DNA of 64,000 bases. It comes from Aquila chrysaetos chrysaetos (lineage: Eukaryota; Chordata; Aves; Accipitriformes; Accipitridae). This document shows positions 23,061-36,800 of the stretch, in pieces (the first letter of the stretch is position 1; every line of letters begins with the position of its first letter). Position numbers and translations under genes: made by a program. The stretch lies in the NCBI RefSeq assembly GCF_900496995.4, contig NC_044030.1, forward strand, positions 10,785,851 through 10,849,850. Direction: 5' to 3'. The notes below the pieces were generated by a model. The model was not told the origin of the DNA and did no database searches. It saw nothing but the letters and a program-made list of their open reading frames with translations.

Positions 23061-26000
23061 TTTGATTGACATTCAGAATGGGTTATTTTAAAATGTCTAG
23101 CCTAAATCATGATTAAAATTATTTTTTCCACAGATGAATTGTTTTAAAGACAAATGTAATTTATGCTTCTTCCTTTACTTAGATGTTGATTTTCATTGTG
23201 TGGTATAAGTCATTACTGTGAAGGATACACTATATTAACACATTTACTTAAGTGTTTAACATGTTCATATCTTTAATGTTTACTCTTGCTTTCGGATATG
23301 TATTGTGGCTTTTTCTACTTAAGTTAACTTGTGTTTGTGTGCATGTATGTTTGTGTGGTTCTGGGAGAATATTCTGAGAAAATATTCTCGTATGCTTGTT
23401 TTCTTCTTAAAGTCCTTCCTGGGCATCACCTGTTAGAAGTGTTAGATTTTTTTGCACTGAGCTAATATGTACATTCTCATATTTTCAGTTTACATAGGAA
23501 CTGGAATGCTAATAAAGTGACAAAATGCTTTATTTTTAAAATAGTTCTTAGTTAAACAGCACAACTTTCAAATCTGTTGACTATACATGAACCAAACTGA
23601 GTTAGCATTAGGAGATCTCTTTTCAACAACAATTTATTCTTGATTGTTTGATTGCTTCTTTTGATAGAGACAGCCCAGTTCTGGGAGTACTCACCAGCTT
23701 TGCCTAAAGTGACATATGAATCCATAAAAGTAAATGAAGCATGGAAAGAGTATAGGCATGTTGGAAGTTGAGCCTGGCACAAGTTACACTAAAGTTGGAA
23801 ATGTTGGACAGTGTTAATATGAAAGACTGAGCTGGCAAGTAAACCTGTGTATGTAAGCAAAGTCTTATGAATTCAGAATGCAGTGTAGATATACTGCTTC
23901 AAGAGACAGGTTCGATACAAAAGTAAAGCTATAATAATTAGATTTTGTGTGTGAGTTATTAAAATCTCCCAAATGTGACGTGGTAGTTGTGATGCTCACT
24001 ACGAAGCTTGTATCTGTGACAGTATTTTCCTCCAATTATCCTCCTGTAAAAGTCATAGTAGAAAAAAGGATACAGAAGTTTTTATGCTATTAAGAGAAGG
24101 CAGACTATGAGAGGCTGAAGCCTGGTATTAACTTTTCTGATTACATCCCCATAAAACTACAGTGTCTTGTCTCCACCTAAGTTTTGTAGTTGGATGGTGC
24201 TAGTTTTACTGTGAATAAAAATGCAGAGTCTGTCTCTTTAAAGAATGGTTAGAAGTAGGCAGGTAAATGATGCAAGTATTGCAGTTGTTAAACTCTTTTT
24301 GGAAGAAAGCTCGTTTTGGAAGAAATCAACTACAGATTGACTGTAAAAATCTCTTGGAGAAAAATAGACTTTAGTGACTCATTTTTGATAAGTAACTCTA
24401 CTTGCTGTCTCCACTATGGAATGTATTATGTATATTGTCACCTCTTAGTTATTAAATCTAAGCAATACAGACAAAACTTCCTCCCCTTTGCATTGTTGCT
24501 TACTGTAGCCTTCACACCATGTCACTAGTGAGAATATGTTTTCATGAAGGACGTTTAGCACTTTTAATGATGCTGAAAAAGTGAAGTCTTGCTTCAGTCT
24601 CTTCTCTGTTACTCTGACCTCCAGATCCAGCTCGTCTGAGGACACTAGGCTGTTGTTTTGTTTTTGTTCTTGAAAAGTGTTTTTTGAAAGGGAGTTTGTC
24701 TTTTGTTTGGTTGGCAAATTAAATTTGCTTCCCTTTTAGCAAGAGGGAGTGAAACAGAGGGAAAGGAAATGATGCAGTAAGCCACTTACTCACCTTTGTG
24801 GCAAAAACCCCATTAATTCAGCTGGGATGCACTGTGAAACCATGCTATCAGGTATGCAGATGCAGCTCTATGATTCTGCTGCAGACAAGATCATGGATTA
24901 TTTTTTCATCAAATTAGTTTGTCCATTTGGTTCACAGTGGGAAAGTATGATGGAAGTGTGTGAGAAGAAGAGCCTAAGATGGTATTTCTTTTGAAGATTT
25001 TGCATCAGAAAATTCAGTTCCAGTGTTAGTATGAATAAATTTCTGTTATTTCTGAATTATAGTCTGAATTAGTTGTTAGGTTTCTGTTCAATTATCTGTC
25101 TCTATTATATCCATCAGATCAGATGTTTTATGAGTCTTATGTATATGGGATAGTAACATTGTTAGATACAGATTTTCTTGGTACATTTAAGTAGTATTTA
25201 CAACACCTTTTAAAGACCAGATTCTGCAATTAAATGAGTCAAACTACTAGTATGCCTTCTCCTGCTCTACATCCTAAAAACTGAAAGCAGCAATTTACCT
25301 TCTTAGGAAAATATCTTAACAAGTAGCCAAACTGTACGCCTCGATGTTAGTGCAAACTGTCTCTGGAAAAGAGAAAAACCACACAGTATTATAATTATGT
25401 TATATATTAAAAAATTCCTACTTAATTCAAATAATAATTGAGTAGCTCACAATTTAAGAAGTGCTTTTTGTTACTGGGCTCTTGCATATTCCTAGGCAAG
25501 GGCTTGTGGTGAGTCAAGCAGACAAACCAACTCTTGCATCCTTCCTGACCTTGTTGCTTAAAAAGCTCAAGGTATTTATACCTGGCATATATTTAGTTGC
25601 CCTTTTATTTTAGGGAGAAGGGAAGAATAAAGATCTTAGAATGTGTGGAAAGTAGAGAAGGAATGCTCAGCTCATATTTAGGGCATGGGGCTGAGGTCCT
25701 TTCAGAATCTACGTTTTCACTTTTTCTGTTATTGTAGTAGGTGAGTACTGTTAATAATAGAAAAAAATTTCAGTTAAATATAACCTGAATTCTTTAAATA
25801 ACAAGTACCTGGATTTCTGGTTTCTGCTACTATAGTGAGGGTAAACATGAGTATTAAGTGGTGATAATGAAAGTGACTACGTGCATAAGGTTGAAAGTGC
25901 TTAAAATATGACTTCCAGGCTTTTATTGTTAGAGCTACGTTTTTTCCCCACTACCTATGTGTAAAATTAGAGTACTTGTTGTTTTGAGTTTATTGCTTCT

Positions 26001-28522
26001 TTATTGATTTTTAGTCAAAGTCTGATGAAATTTTATGCCTCACGTGTTGCATCGCAAAGGCACAGAGCTGGTTTTGTGCTAGAATTGTACTTCAGAACTC
26101 TTATATAGTGGGTGTGTTTTGTGTTTTTAGATTATCTGTTAGACTGTGGCAAGGCAGTTATTTAAAATGTGGAGATTGTGACCTGCTTTGCCAGGTAGCT
26201 ATGGATGCAGAAGTTGCTGTTGTGGATGCTTGCCAGTATGGATGACCAGCAAATGTGCCAGAACAGTTGGATTCTTCTTTGCCTACTCGCACTTTTAAGA
26301 TGTTTCCCTAGTTTCAAATGATTTTAAGTTAGCAGTTTGTCACTATAGCTTGTGGTTTCTCTGACTTCGTGAATGGATGGGAGTGTTGATTAAAGCGTGT
26401 GAGATACAGTTGGTGATTCTTGTATTAATAAGATGTGACCTTGGACATACAGTAGAATTGGATGATTCATTTAAAATTCTTTTCCAACAAAAGATAGGTA
26501 ACACCTAGATAACAGTAAAAGCAGACAACTGCTAAAGGGAAATGGTCTAGGTGTATACCATGCAGTAAGGGTTTTATGTGTCTGTGCTAGTTGGTATGGT
26601 GAAAGGCAGGGGGAAAGGCACTGCTCAACTCTGGTGTCATGAGCTTTTCACTGCCTCCTTCCCCTCTGTCCTCCGCTGTCTCCCCAGTGGAGTATGAATG
26701 CTGTAGATTAGTAAAGGTTATCTCCTGTTCCATATTCTTGCTGCTGACCTGGAAAACAGATATATATAAACTAGAGATAAACTCTTTGCAATCCACATAG
26801 CTCCTGGGTGTGATTTGAACCAATGCAGTTAGCATTTATGTGGTTTTAAAAAAAATACATTTTTAAAATTTGCATTTCTTCATTTTAAGCTGCACATCAA
26901 TCTTAAAAAACAGTCTATGGTGGTAAAAAGAGAAATAGCTGTTTAAAAGAAGACAACATGACAAATGTGTGTGTGTAGTCAGTTTTATTATTAACCATTT
27001 TTTTCCAGCTGTTTTATAGAAAAATGGTGAAATGATTCCATGATTCTACTATTCCATTATCTACATTGCAAAAGTTAAGATGGTGTGACTAGACAGTTTC
27101 TAAAACTATTTTGTATGCAGTTCTTGAACCTGATGGATTTGAAATTCTTGCTAAATACTTAATGCAGTGTATTTTGGGCTATTTTGGAGTCCATATTGTT
27201 TTTCCAACTTCAGTATGGCATCTGCTATTAGGGACTGTTTATTCAAGTTATTGTTGTGTCATAGAAACTTCATATTTAAGAAATTGTTCTATCATGATTA
27301 GGAAAGATGATTTAGTTTGTGTGACAGTACATACTGCTTAAGCTTTGCTAATTATTTGTTGTTCTAAAAATCATGCTGTATCTTTTCATTAATGAAATCA
27401 ACAAGCCTAAAACTTGATCCATTCTTTTCCTTTTCACTTTTTAATTACTGTTGCATGACTCCCTGAAAGTGTACAGTATCTTGTTACCAGTATGGCTGGG
27501 AGCTTCAGTAATTGGTAACAGAGGCTGTAGAGTGGGCTGTATTGCTAACAGAGCCACTGAGCATTCAAGCCTGCAGAAGAGAGGCTATCTGTGCTAAAAC
27601 AACGTGCTTCTAGGATGACTGATGATCAGCCTCTTGAGCCAATGTGTTTGGGAGGGGTCTTTGCGTGGAGGAAAGGAGGCTTACTTGTTTGTGATCATTG
27701 CCTATAATTTCCTTTTGTTTCAGCTTACTGAAAGGGCAGCTTTTTCTTTGTAAGGTCAGTTTGTTTATTTTTAATACAAATATATGACTTTGAAATTTCC
27801 CTTAGTTTACATCTACTTTCTTTGAAATCTTTTTATTTTGGCATCAGTGACATTGTACTTCACATTAAATCCTCGTTTTGGAAGTAGAAGTTGCATCTTT
27901 GTTGCAAACATGGTTTGTAGAAGAAGGAATAAACGAATGTAACAGGTATTTATAGAGCTTATTGCAGATGTAGAAGATAATGGAAATTTTCACCCTTCTC
28001 ATGACCCTTAGCTTTTTTTCACAATCGGATTTTATAAAAATTAATAAGGTATGCATTAGAACAGTTAATTTATATTTAACAACAATTTTTCACTGGTGTA
28101 GCTTGAAATTGTCATGTTTCAAAGTGTGTCCTTTTTGGAACAGTAATTTGTTTGTTGCCATGTAGAATCTTGTAGAAAAATGTAAAAACCTTTACCTTAT
28201 ATGCAGGGAGAAAGGTGCTTTTTGAAGGAATTATTTTCCCTTAAAATTGGGCCCCCTTTTTTGTTGTTCTAGCTATTTCATAGAAAAAAGCTGTGATGAT
28301 ATCCTTACTGGTTGTTGACTTAGAAATAATAGTCTACAAATGTGACTAGCTATATTCTAGGAAAACAAATAATACATATTTCAGATGAGATATAAGTTTC
28401 TCTGAGACTATCCCATTTGTAATTAATTGAACTGTACTGAGGAATTTGTGACTAGCAAGGAAGAGAGGCGGAAAATACTGCAGTTGCAAGTTGGGGAAAA
28501 AAAAAGATGATTTTGTTTACAT

Positions 28523-28550
28523 ACAGCCTTTTTAAAAATTAAAAGGCTGT
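28523..28550. repeat. Perfect 10-bp hairpin
   Basis: ACAGCCTTTT and its reverse complement AAAAGGCTGT flank an 8-nt A/T loop. Intronic, no known family. Confidence 0.7.
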
Positions 28551-31500
28551 TTATAGGATTTGTTGATTCCAGAAGTAACCTTGAATAGATACCTGCCATT
28601 GTTTTGACAAATAGACATGTTCTAAAGAAGTAGAGTCCCAGACTTACCCTCCTGTTTCCAAGTACATGTGACTCACAAAGACTTTAGAAACCTAGAGTTG
28701 TTGACTTTCAGATGTTTGCTATACATCTTTGCTATGAGTGCAGCATTGTTTATACTTGAGTTGCAGAATCATTAACATCTATTATTATCAGAAATTTAAA
28801 AATCATAGAACAGCTTAAGTAATTTCAGGAAAGGCATCTGTTCCTGTAGTCTGAAGTTGTGTAATATGCCTTATTTAGTCAGGGAAATTCACTATGGTGG
28901 ATACAGAAGAATAATTTGTTTCATTAACCTATCACTGAGTGATACACTTTGTAAAGGCCCCTTACTGGAATGGTTACTTGGCACAATAAACTTGTCCTGT
29001 TTTTAAAGAAATGTCCAAAATCAAATTATGCTTTCCAAGCAACTGGCTTCTAAATTCTACTTGATAAATAAACGAAAGAATAAACTTGAACTAGCTGTGA
29101 GGTGTTCTACTGCTCTTACCTTACCTGTCACCATTTAATAATCCCAAAGAAATACAAAAATGTTGTCATGAAATAGGAGAGGTGGAATGTGTTATGGTTT
29201 AAGAAAAAGCAGTCTTAACATGTTAGGAGATCATTAATGTGTTTGGAATGATGGGATGAGTAAAGGAACAGAGGAGGGTGTTCCAGCACTGGGCTGGTAG
29301 CCATCCTTGTGTTGGACAATTCCACTTACCTACATTTCCCACAAGTCCAAAAGAAGGAATATTCACCATGTAATTGATACAGTCCTTCTGACACTCAAAC
29401 AGAGCTATGGTGCTGCTTTCTGTGAGTGTAGCTTTGTGCTGGAGAAGGTGCTTATCAGTGAAAGGTCGGGCAGCCGCGCTTACTTGCCCTGCCTGCCTCT
29501 TCACCTTTGCCTGTGAGGTCTCACAGTGAACGCGTGGAAGCAGCTCACTTAGGTTAAGTAACTCTCTCATCTTGGACAGTTGTGCTGTGAAAACTGAAGC
29601 AGTAGTGATGGCATAAGGGCAGTATAAGCTGACATCCGGGCTGAAAGAAGTGCCTGTCAAGTGTCTATAAACTGCAGGCAAGTAAGGATGTCAAGGTGCT
29701 TTTGTAGGCAGGATTTGGCTGCTCTGACTGTTTCTAGCTGGACTTAAACAGTGAATAACTAAGAAGTAGGCAATTGAAAACTAGTGTAGAGAGAGAGACT
29801 AGGGGCACAGTAGGACTCTCTAGCCTCTGTAGAAAGATTCAGTAAGAAGTTTGTAACATGCTTCCTAGGCCACACTAACTTGTTGTGTGGACTTTTTCAG
29901 CACTCAAGGCCTTGCCAACCCTCTTACTGGAGCAGTCTGTAGTAGATCTGTGTCACCACATTAAACGCTTCATGTTACAAAGTATTCAAAAAATATCTTT
30001 CAGCTCTATCTGGAAAAGAAGGAGATTGAACAAATGGGCTTCACAAACTTGAATGCTGTCATTTCTCTCTGGATTCTGGATGAATAGGGGTGGGAAGACA
30101 CTGATGAAGTAAATATCACCTCCTTTACTAATCCAGAATACCTCCAACGTATGACCATTGTAATGCCACTTGCTGGAGAACTGTCACGGTGTCAATTTAT
30201 CTTTTCACTCATCTAGAATGTTTTTGCATTGGGTTTGCTTTTGCTTTCGATCAATGACTGAGAAGGCTTATCAGTTATACTGCTGGATAAATGATGAGTT
30301 GTTGAAAAGCATCTTTACAGTCTTCTTGTACGTCAGAAATAGCTTGGTCATCCACCTAAAAGTAGGTACGTAACTTAGTATTGGTACCAAAAGTTATAAA
30401 TTGGGATAGTGTTTCAGTGGAGCATTCAAATAATAACAAAAAGTATAGTCAAAATCTTTTGGTTGTAAGAAACTAAGTTTTATAATAAGGGCTCTAGACT
30501 TAGCAAGACTGTGGCAGGCCAATTATTCTATGATGTCTTGATTTAATGTTTTATTGGTTGGGGTTTTTTAACATATACACAGTTAAATGTACATTCATTT
30601 AAAAACCCTCCTTGTATCAAATTGAAGATATGAAGACAGTTATACATTTGCAGCAATGATGGTTCCCTGTATTGTAAGAGGCTCAAAGCCTTGCTAGTCT
30701 TTTATTAGACTCAGTAAAACAGTCTAAACAGTAAAACAAGTGATGAGCTTGGGGTTTAAAAGAGCCTTCATTGTGTTTTGGATGCTATATTACCAGGTTA
30801 ATGGTTGTCAGTGGAAAGGCAAAATCTAGGGGGCCCTCTTAGGAGATGGTGATTGAATGATGATGTATCAGTGTAGGTACAGGCACATGTCATGACTGAA
30901 GGTTTTAAGTTTGTGGTATCATTTTTCCCCTGTTGAAGCTGGTTTAGTCCCCCATCCCAGAGCGGTTCATTTTGTGCTGCAGTGAGCTACAGATTCAGTT
31001 GTATGGATACATGGCAGTTCTGTAGAGAGTTGTAATATACATTGCTGCAGCCATGTGAATTGTTTTCCTCTGTGTGTGTGTCTTTTTAACCTGAATTGCT
31101 TCATTGGTTTACAGCACAATCCCACAAACAATATTATTGCTGGATGAAACTGTAGTGATGGGGTGGTCTAGAAAGGATGAATACTTCTTGAGAAGGTTAC
31201 ATACATTTTGGTTTGGAATATGCTAGAACTTGTTCTGAGAAAGCTGAGTTATCTTTCAGATTATGCTTGATTTATAGACTTTCTGTGTTATCTGTGATAG
31301 TAAGTTCTGGTCCTTGCAATTTGTTTTTAAGATCTATCTGCCCATCAAGGTGTTCTGTTGTAAATACTCAAAGTTAGTTAATATCTTCTGTGGCATCCTC
31401 TGAGAATTTTGCCCGGAAATCAGCATCAAATTTATCAGTTGCATTTTCATGTACCAAGCCTAAAAAGTGTCTAATGCTGTAAGTTATTGATGCAGGCAGT

Positions 31501-33772
31501 AAAATTTAATTGAAAACAATTAATTTTTGTTACAAGTTATAAATTCCATGAAATGTGTAAGTCTAACAGTTCATATCGTATGGATTTTTCTCTTTTGTAG
31601 AGTAATAACTAGACAACTTACACTAATTTGGAAAAATCTTGCCATTACACATTTTCCTAACTTCTGCAAAAACTATAAGTAGATAGCTTGTCAAAATAGT
31701 AGATTCTGGTTTCTGCACTAAGGTGCGTATTTGAATCCTGAGTTGAATCAACTAAGACAACTTTTAAAAACAGAAGAGGCTGGAGAATTTTTTTTTTTTT
31801 TCCTGAGAAAGTCTGTTGTGGTTTTTTTAAAGTCAGTGCATATAAAATTAAATATGAAATTGTGAGAATACATGTCAAGTCATTGAAATTAACTTATCTG
31901 TCAAAATAATAATAGATGTATTTGGGTCCAGTGTTTATAATGAAACCACAAAATAACTAAAAGTTGCTCAAAAAAGGCACTGGCTGCCAGAGTCGGACGT
32001 GCTAAAACACAAAGATTTTTCACAGCCTTCTTGAAAAATGCAGATGCTTCTTCTGTTGAATAAATGCTAAGTTAAAAAACGAGCTAAAAGCCCCCATAAC
32101 TGGAGTTACAGCAGTAGTGGGGGTTTTTTCCTGCCCTCCTGTAAAAAAAAGGAATGGTTGGCTTAATAAAAGACTATCTTTAATACTTTCTACCACTTAC
32201 TATCTGCACGTATTGCTGCTTTTGTTTAATTAGCAGGATATGCACTTTACAATCAAAATATGCTCTTTAGGTGTTCAATACCTGGATGCTGGCATACTGA
32301 AGATACTTCTAATAAGTAAAAATTAATACGGATTTTGGATGTTAATTACATTCCAATATACATCCAAATAGAATATGATATGTATCAGACCTCTAGTAAT
32401 AATTTCATTGACAAACTTTAATGAGATTAATTTAAAATGTGACCATCCAAAGAAGCATAACTTAGGCTATATGATGTATGGTATACTCTATTGCTCAGCT
32501 GAATAGGCTGCTCTTTACATTAGCCTGTATTTTTATTGGAAATGGATTTAATTGGTGGCAAATTAAAACAATTAGAATTGGAATTTTTTTAAAATATATT
32601 TATGTAACAGCTCATAAACTGGTCCTCTCTGAGCGGTACTTCTGTAGCCAATGCAAGCCAGCATGATGGCTGCCAAAAGGATGCTTTCTTAGTCCCGTCT
32701 CCTCTTCAGTTATCCCTACCCCTTTCTTCACACTGGATCCTGGCACTTTTCAACCCCTCTTTCTGCTGATAAACTAACCTAACTTAGCATAGAGTGCTGG
32801 CAGGTTGGAGGATTGAGTCATCTCATGGAAAATCTCTTGGGCACCAGAGCTGGTGTGAGATAAGCAGCTCATGACCATGAGCAGGTGGGAATACTGGGGC
32901 AAGGGCAATAGGAACCTCTCCTTCCACCAAAGTGGTGAGGAGCTGTTTGGATCAACTTTTTCCATCTTGTAGAACCACTCCCTTAGACTCAACTTTTCAT
33001 TAAAATGCTTTTATGGAAGAATGTGGTGAAAGTTTCAGGAATCTTAATTGCGTTTTAGAGGTGTTGTCGTACCTTGTTTCTTGTTGGCATTTTGAAGCTG
33101 GTGCTTGGCTGGCATACTGGAGCAGTCTTAAAGAGTAAACAGACTTAATTGGCAGCTAGGCACTGATTTTTGAATGAAGAACCTGTAGTGCTCAAACTCT
33201 CCTCTGGTGGTAGTTAGACCCTCAAATTGTCAGTATTCTTAAAGCATATACTTTGATTTTCAGTATTTTTTCTAAATGCGTATGATCCACCATCAAGTTC
33301 CTAGGACAAGGATTAGGTTTAAAAAAAGGTGCCACAGGTATATTTAAATATGTCTTGAGTTAGTTTTGCTCAAGGTCCACTGTGTCCAGTCACAAATGCT
33401 GACCTTATCTGCGTAGCTATGTGTTTACTCATATCTGGAAGCAATGTTGTATTGCAGACTCAGAGCTTGCAGCCAGCTCATTTCTTTTCATAAGCATTTG
33501 TTATTCTTGGTCTTTTAAAATGTGAACTGTAGTAGGATAAATAGTAAGAGAAGAAAAGTGTAACAGCTGAACTTGTTAACATCTTGAGACAGAAGGAAAA
33601 GCTGTGTGGTTGGCATTTTTTTTCCTGAAATATAAGTTCACAGCAATTGTGAATAATGTGTATAGAAAGGGGGTGTTCTTGGGAAGAATAAATTACAGGA
33701 GTCTTTGCACTTTTATATCAAGCTCTTTCTCTGTAACAGCTTTTACTAGTAATGTTTTCTTTTCTTTTTTAG

Positions 33773-33848
33773 TGTGGACCTCAGAAGCTTCTTTCTTCTG
33801 GTGTCAGTAACAGGCCTTTCACCATGAACAATTCTACTCCAGCTACAG
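33773..33848 (+). CDS. PTBP3: PTBP3 exon with the conserved internal start
   Basis: Acceptor TTTTCTTTTTTAG, donor ACAG|GTACAC. The exon is open throughout. Its first 17 codons read CGPQKLLSSGVSNRPFT and then ATG at 33824 starts MNNSTPATG. In PTBP paralogues this exon begins RGSDEL and its basic residue pairs with the preceding Lys as half of a bipartite nuclear signal; here CGPQKL replaces it. The ATG was chosen because mammalian PTBP3 has an isoform beginning at the same Met (MNSSTP). A longer start needs an upstream exon in phase 0. Encodes residues 1-8 and part of 9. Confidence 0.9.
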
Positions 33849-36800
33849 GTACACATAAAAAAAGATTGTTATCACAGTTCTTAAACAGTGTGTGTTTTCT
33901 CTGTAAATGTATTTTTTTTGTATTCTTTATTGTCACCATGAGCAGCCTCACCATGCCTGAACTGTAATCTGATTCCAACAGTAGAGCCACTGCAGTCTAT
34001 GCAATTCAATGACAGTATTGAGGAGCTCCAAAACTCCAGCTGAAATGGGCAAAAAAAAAAAAAAATTTTCTGTAATCATGATCAAGCAAGGAGCATTCTG
34101 TACAGATTGTCAAGTGCCTACTCAATTTTCCTGTAGTTGTGCATTTGAAAGGAATTTGTTTTGATGTATTTCAAGGCTGTCAGGATTACAGATACAGAAG
34201 ATGAATATCCTGTATCAATCTCAGTCTGGTGGACATAGGGCACATTATGTGGATTTGTGCTGAAGAGTTAAGCTGATTTCCTTGGGTGTTCTTGTTCCTG
34301 CTTTCCACCCCACTTTCAGAACTTCTTGAGCAGCAACACAGACAGTCCTGTGATTTGTTTTCAGATGTTTTCCTGCCAGTTCTTGTCACCAGACAATCTC
34401 TCCATGGGTTGAGATGAATGGTAGTGTTTTTGCAAGGGAAGCAGTAGGAAAAATGATTGCCCCCCCGCCCCTGCCCTTGATCAGATGTCTTCTTGATCTG
34501 GTTCACTACATATATGCACGGATTGTTGTTCAGCAGAATGGTTTTTTTGGGAGATGGTGGGAAATTTGATAGACACATGCAGGGTAAGGAAACTGGGTCT
34601 TTTTAAGCAATGTGATGGCTCAGTATGAAACCACAGCCACATGTTTCTTCAAATATATTAAACTAGTACTACCATCCAAAGAAATTTATGATCTGCCCCA
34701 CTCTGTGTTGAGAAAGATGCAGTAAGTGTATTTGGTTACCTGTAGTTTTAGATCAAACAAAAAGTTGAAAGAGAGAGAAAGCTGGGACTGCTTTCTTTGG
34801 AGGTACTTTCAGCTTAGGAGAGCTTGAAATATTAATGGTCCATGGCTGCATAAGTTAACTTCAAGTAAAGTAAATTAACTAACTCATGACATAGATAATT
34901 GCCTGTCAACAGTGGTTTCCAAATAGTTTATTTTATAATGGGGCAAGAGACAGAGCAGATGACCTCTTGATAAGCATCTAAGACTTACTTGCTGTATTTC
35001 CAATGGCGAATAAGGGAAATGAAGAGTGTGAGGAGCTAACTTGAAGATTTTTTCTTTTTGATTTCTTCGACTTGCACATGTCAGACTGTTCATACTTGGG
35101 CTAATAGATTCAGTGTGACATCCAGAGGCTTCTGCTTGGCTTGAAACAGTATTAGCTTATAACTCAGTAATTTAATAGCTGAAGTATTTCAGGCCTGTGT
35201 AGATGGTATTTTTGTGAGAAGAAACCAGCTGGCAAGGAATATAAATTTGTATTAAATTCAAGTGGCTTTTATTAATTGTCTATGCAACCACTGACCCTTC
35301 ATAGTGTCCAGGGTGTCTAAACGATATTAAACTTTAAAATAAGATAGACGGGTTTGTCTCCTAATAAATCTAAAAAAACCCTCTAATTCTCTTCTTTATA
35401 CTTCATTTTGGGTTTATGTAATCTCTGTTGAGATGCATCTCTTTACCTAATACAACTGCTTCACCTGCGATGTTTTTTTCATCTGGTGGGTCATATATCT
35501 AAAATATGTTTTGGGTTTCTTGATCTGAGGCTACTCGCTTGGGAAATATATTTGTACCAGTCATGAATCATGATTGTAATGGACTTCCCTTTGTAGCACC
35601 AGGCCCCAAATTTCACTTTGTTCATAAGGCTTCTCTTATCTTTGTCTGTTTGAAAGCATTTTTTCTTTCACCTAATTGAGTTGGAAGAGGTGATCGCCTT
35701 GGGCGTGCTTTAAAGAATTGTCGAATCAATTTTGAAACTTAGATGCCAAAAACCCACATGATTATCACTCTGCATCAAAATTAGTATCAAACAGTAGCTG
35801 GAGAAAGAAGCATCATTTAAAAAATGCTGAGGTCTTTATACCTGGGATGGAATGAGTGCTAGCTTTTACTGCTCATTTAGTGACTTAGCTAAAGTTCCAC
35901 AAAACTGAATATAATTACAACAGGAAAATAAGCCCTTTAATAGCATTTTTAGGTCAGGTGTTGGTCACTGTTCAGAAGGCAGATCAACTAGAGCTAACAT
36001 CTGCTTGCGAATGGGTAGATAGTGAGATAGAGGATGCATACTGTATGTACACAGGCTGAAACTCTTCTGGTAACCACTGTCCTTTTTGGCTGAATGCCTG
36101 ACCTGAAAACTTCTGTAACACTCAGTGAAAATGTAGAAAGAAAATGCTGTGCTTGCCACTTAGCTCCATCTTGTCACCTCTGATAATAAGTCAGAACCCA
36201 GAAGGTATTTCTTCTGCCAGAGTCTCTCAACTTAAACTAAAGGCAAAATTCCTGTTAGGTTTCATTTCATGCTTTCTTTAGTCAAGCAGTCCTTGACTTT
36301 ACTAAGTCAAGGACATCTTGTCCATTTTGAACCTGAAAAGCAGATTTAACAAAATAGGATGGCTTGTTAAGCTTTAATAGTAATATATCCCATCGTGGCT
36401 TGATATTGATATGTGTTTAATATGTTTCTGTGTGTCTTAGTCTCATGCCCAACAAGTGTGCCTCATGTTCACATTTTTCAGAATGCACAAAGAGCACATG
36501 ATTCCATTTAAAATTTCTTGATGGAAAAATAAATGCATAACAGACTTTCCTGTTTTGCAGGTGGGGGAATTAGTTAACTTGGCTTATGAGTGTGCCATGG
36601 TTGGGGCTTAGATCACCTAACTTGGAGTTTTACAGACTTCTACTAGTAAAAAAACCCTCTGTAAAGATCCTTATACAGAATGACTTGTGTGAACCACTTC
36701 TCAGCCTTAGACTGTACTCAAAACCTACAGCAAAATCTGAAATTACTTACTAAGCTCATACAGATATTTTTTCCCAACCTTCTGTGATTCCCCTTGGAAG

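Larger units (their letters stand above)
16282..33772. other. Long 5' intron, mostly featureless
   Basis: About 17 kb of AT-rich DNA with no recognisable coding exon. A possible decayed transposon segment lies at about 21800-23060 and a perfect hairpin at 28523-28550. The longest open frame is 152 codons on the minus strand at 29223-29681, without recognisable domain or splice context. I looked for the exon encoding the DGVVTDLITVGLK-like segment of mammalian PTBP3 and did not find it by eye. Confidence 0.6.

Noticed and set aside
27020..27060. CR1 3' end (ATTCCATGATTCTACTATTCC)
   Set aside because: Only a weak resemblance to the ATTCTATG tail and no upstream CR1 sequence.
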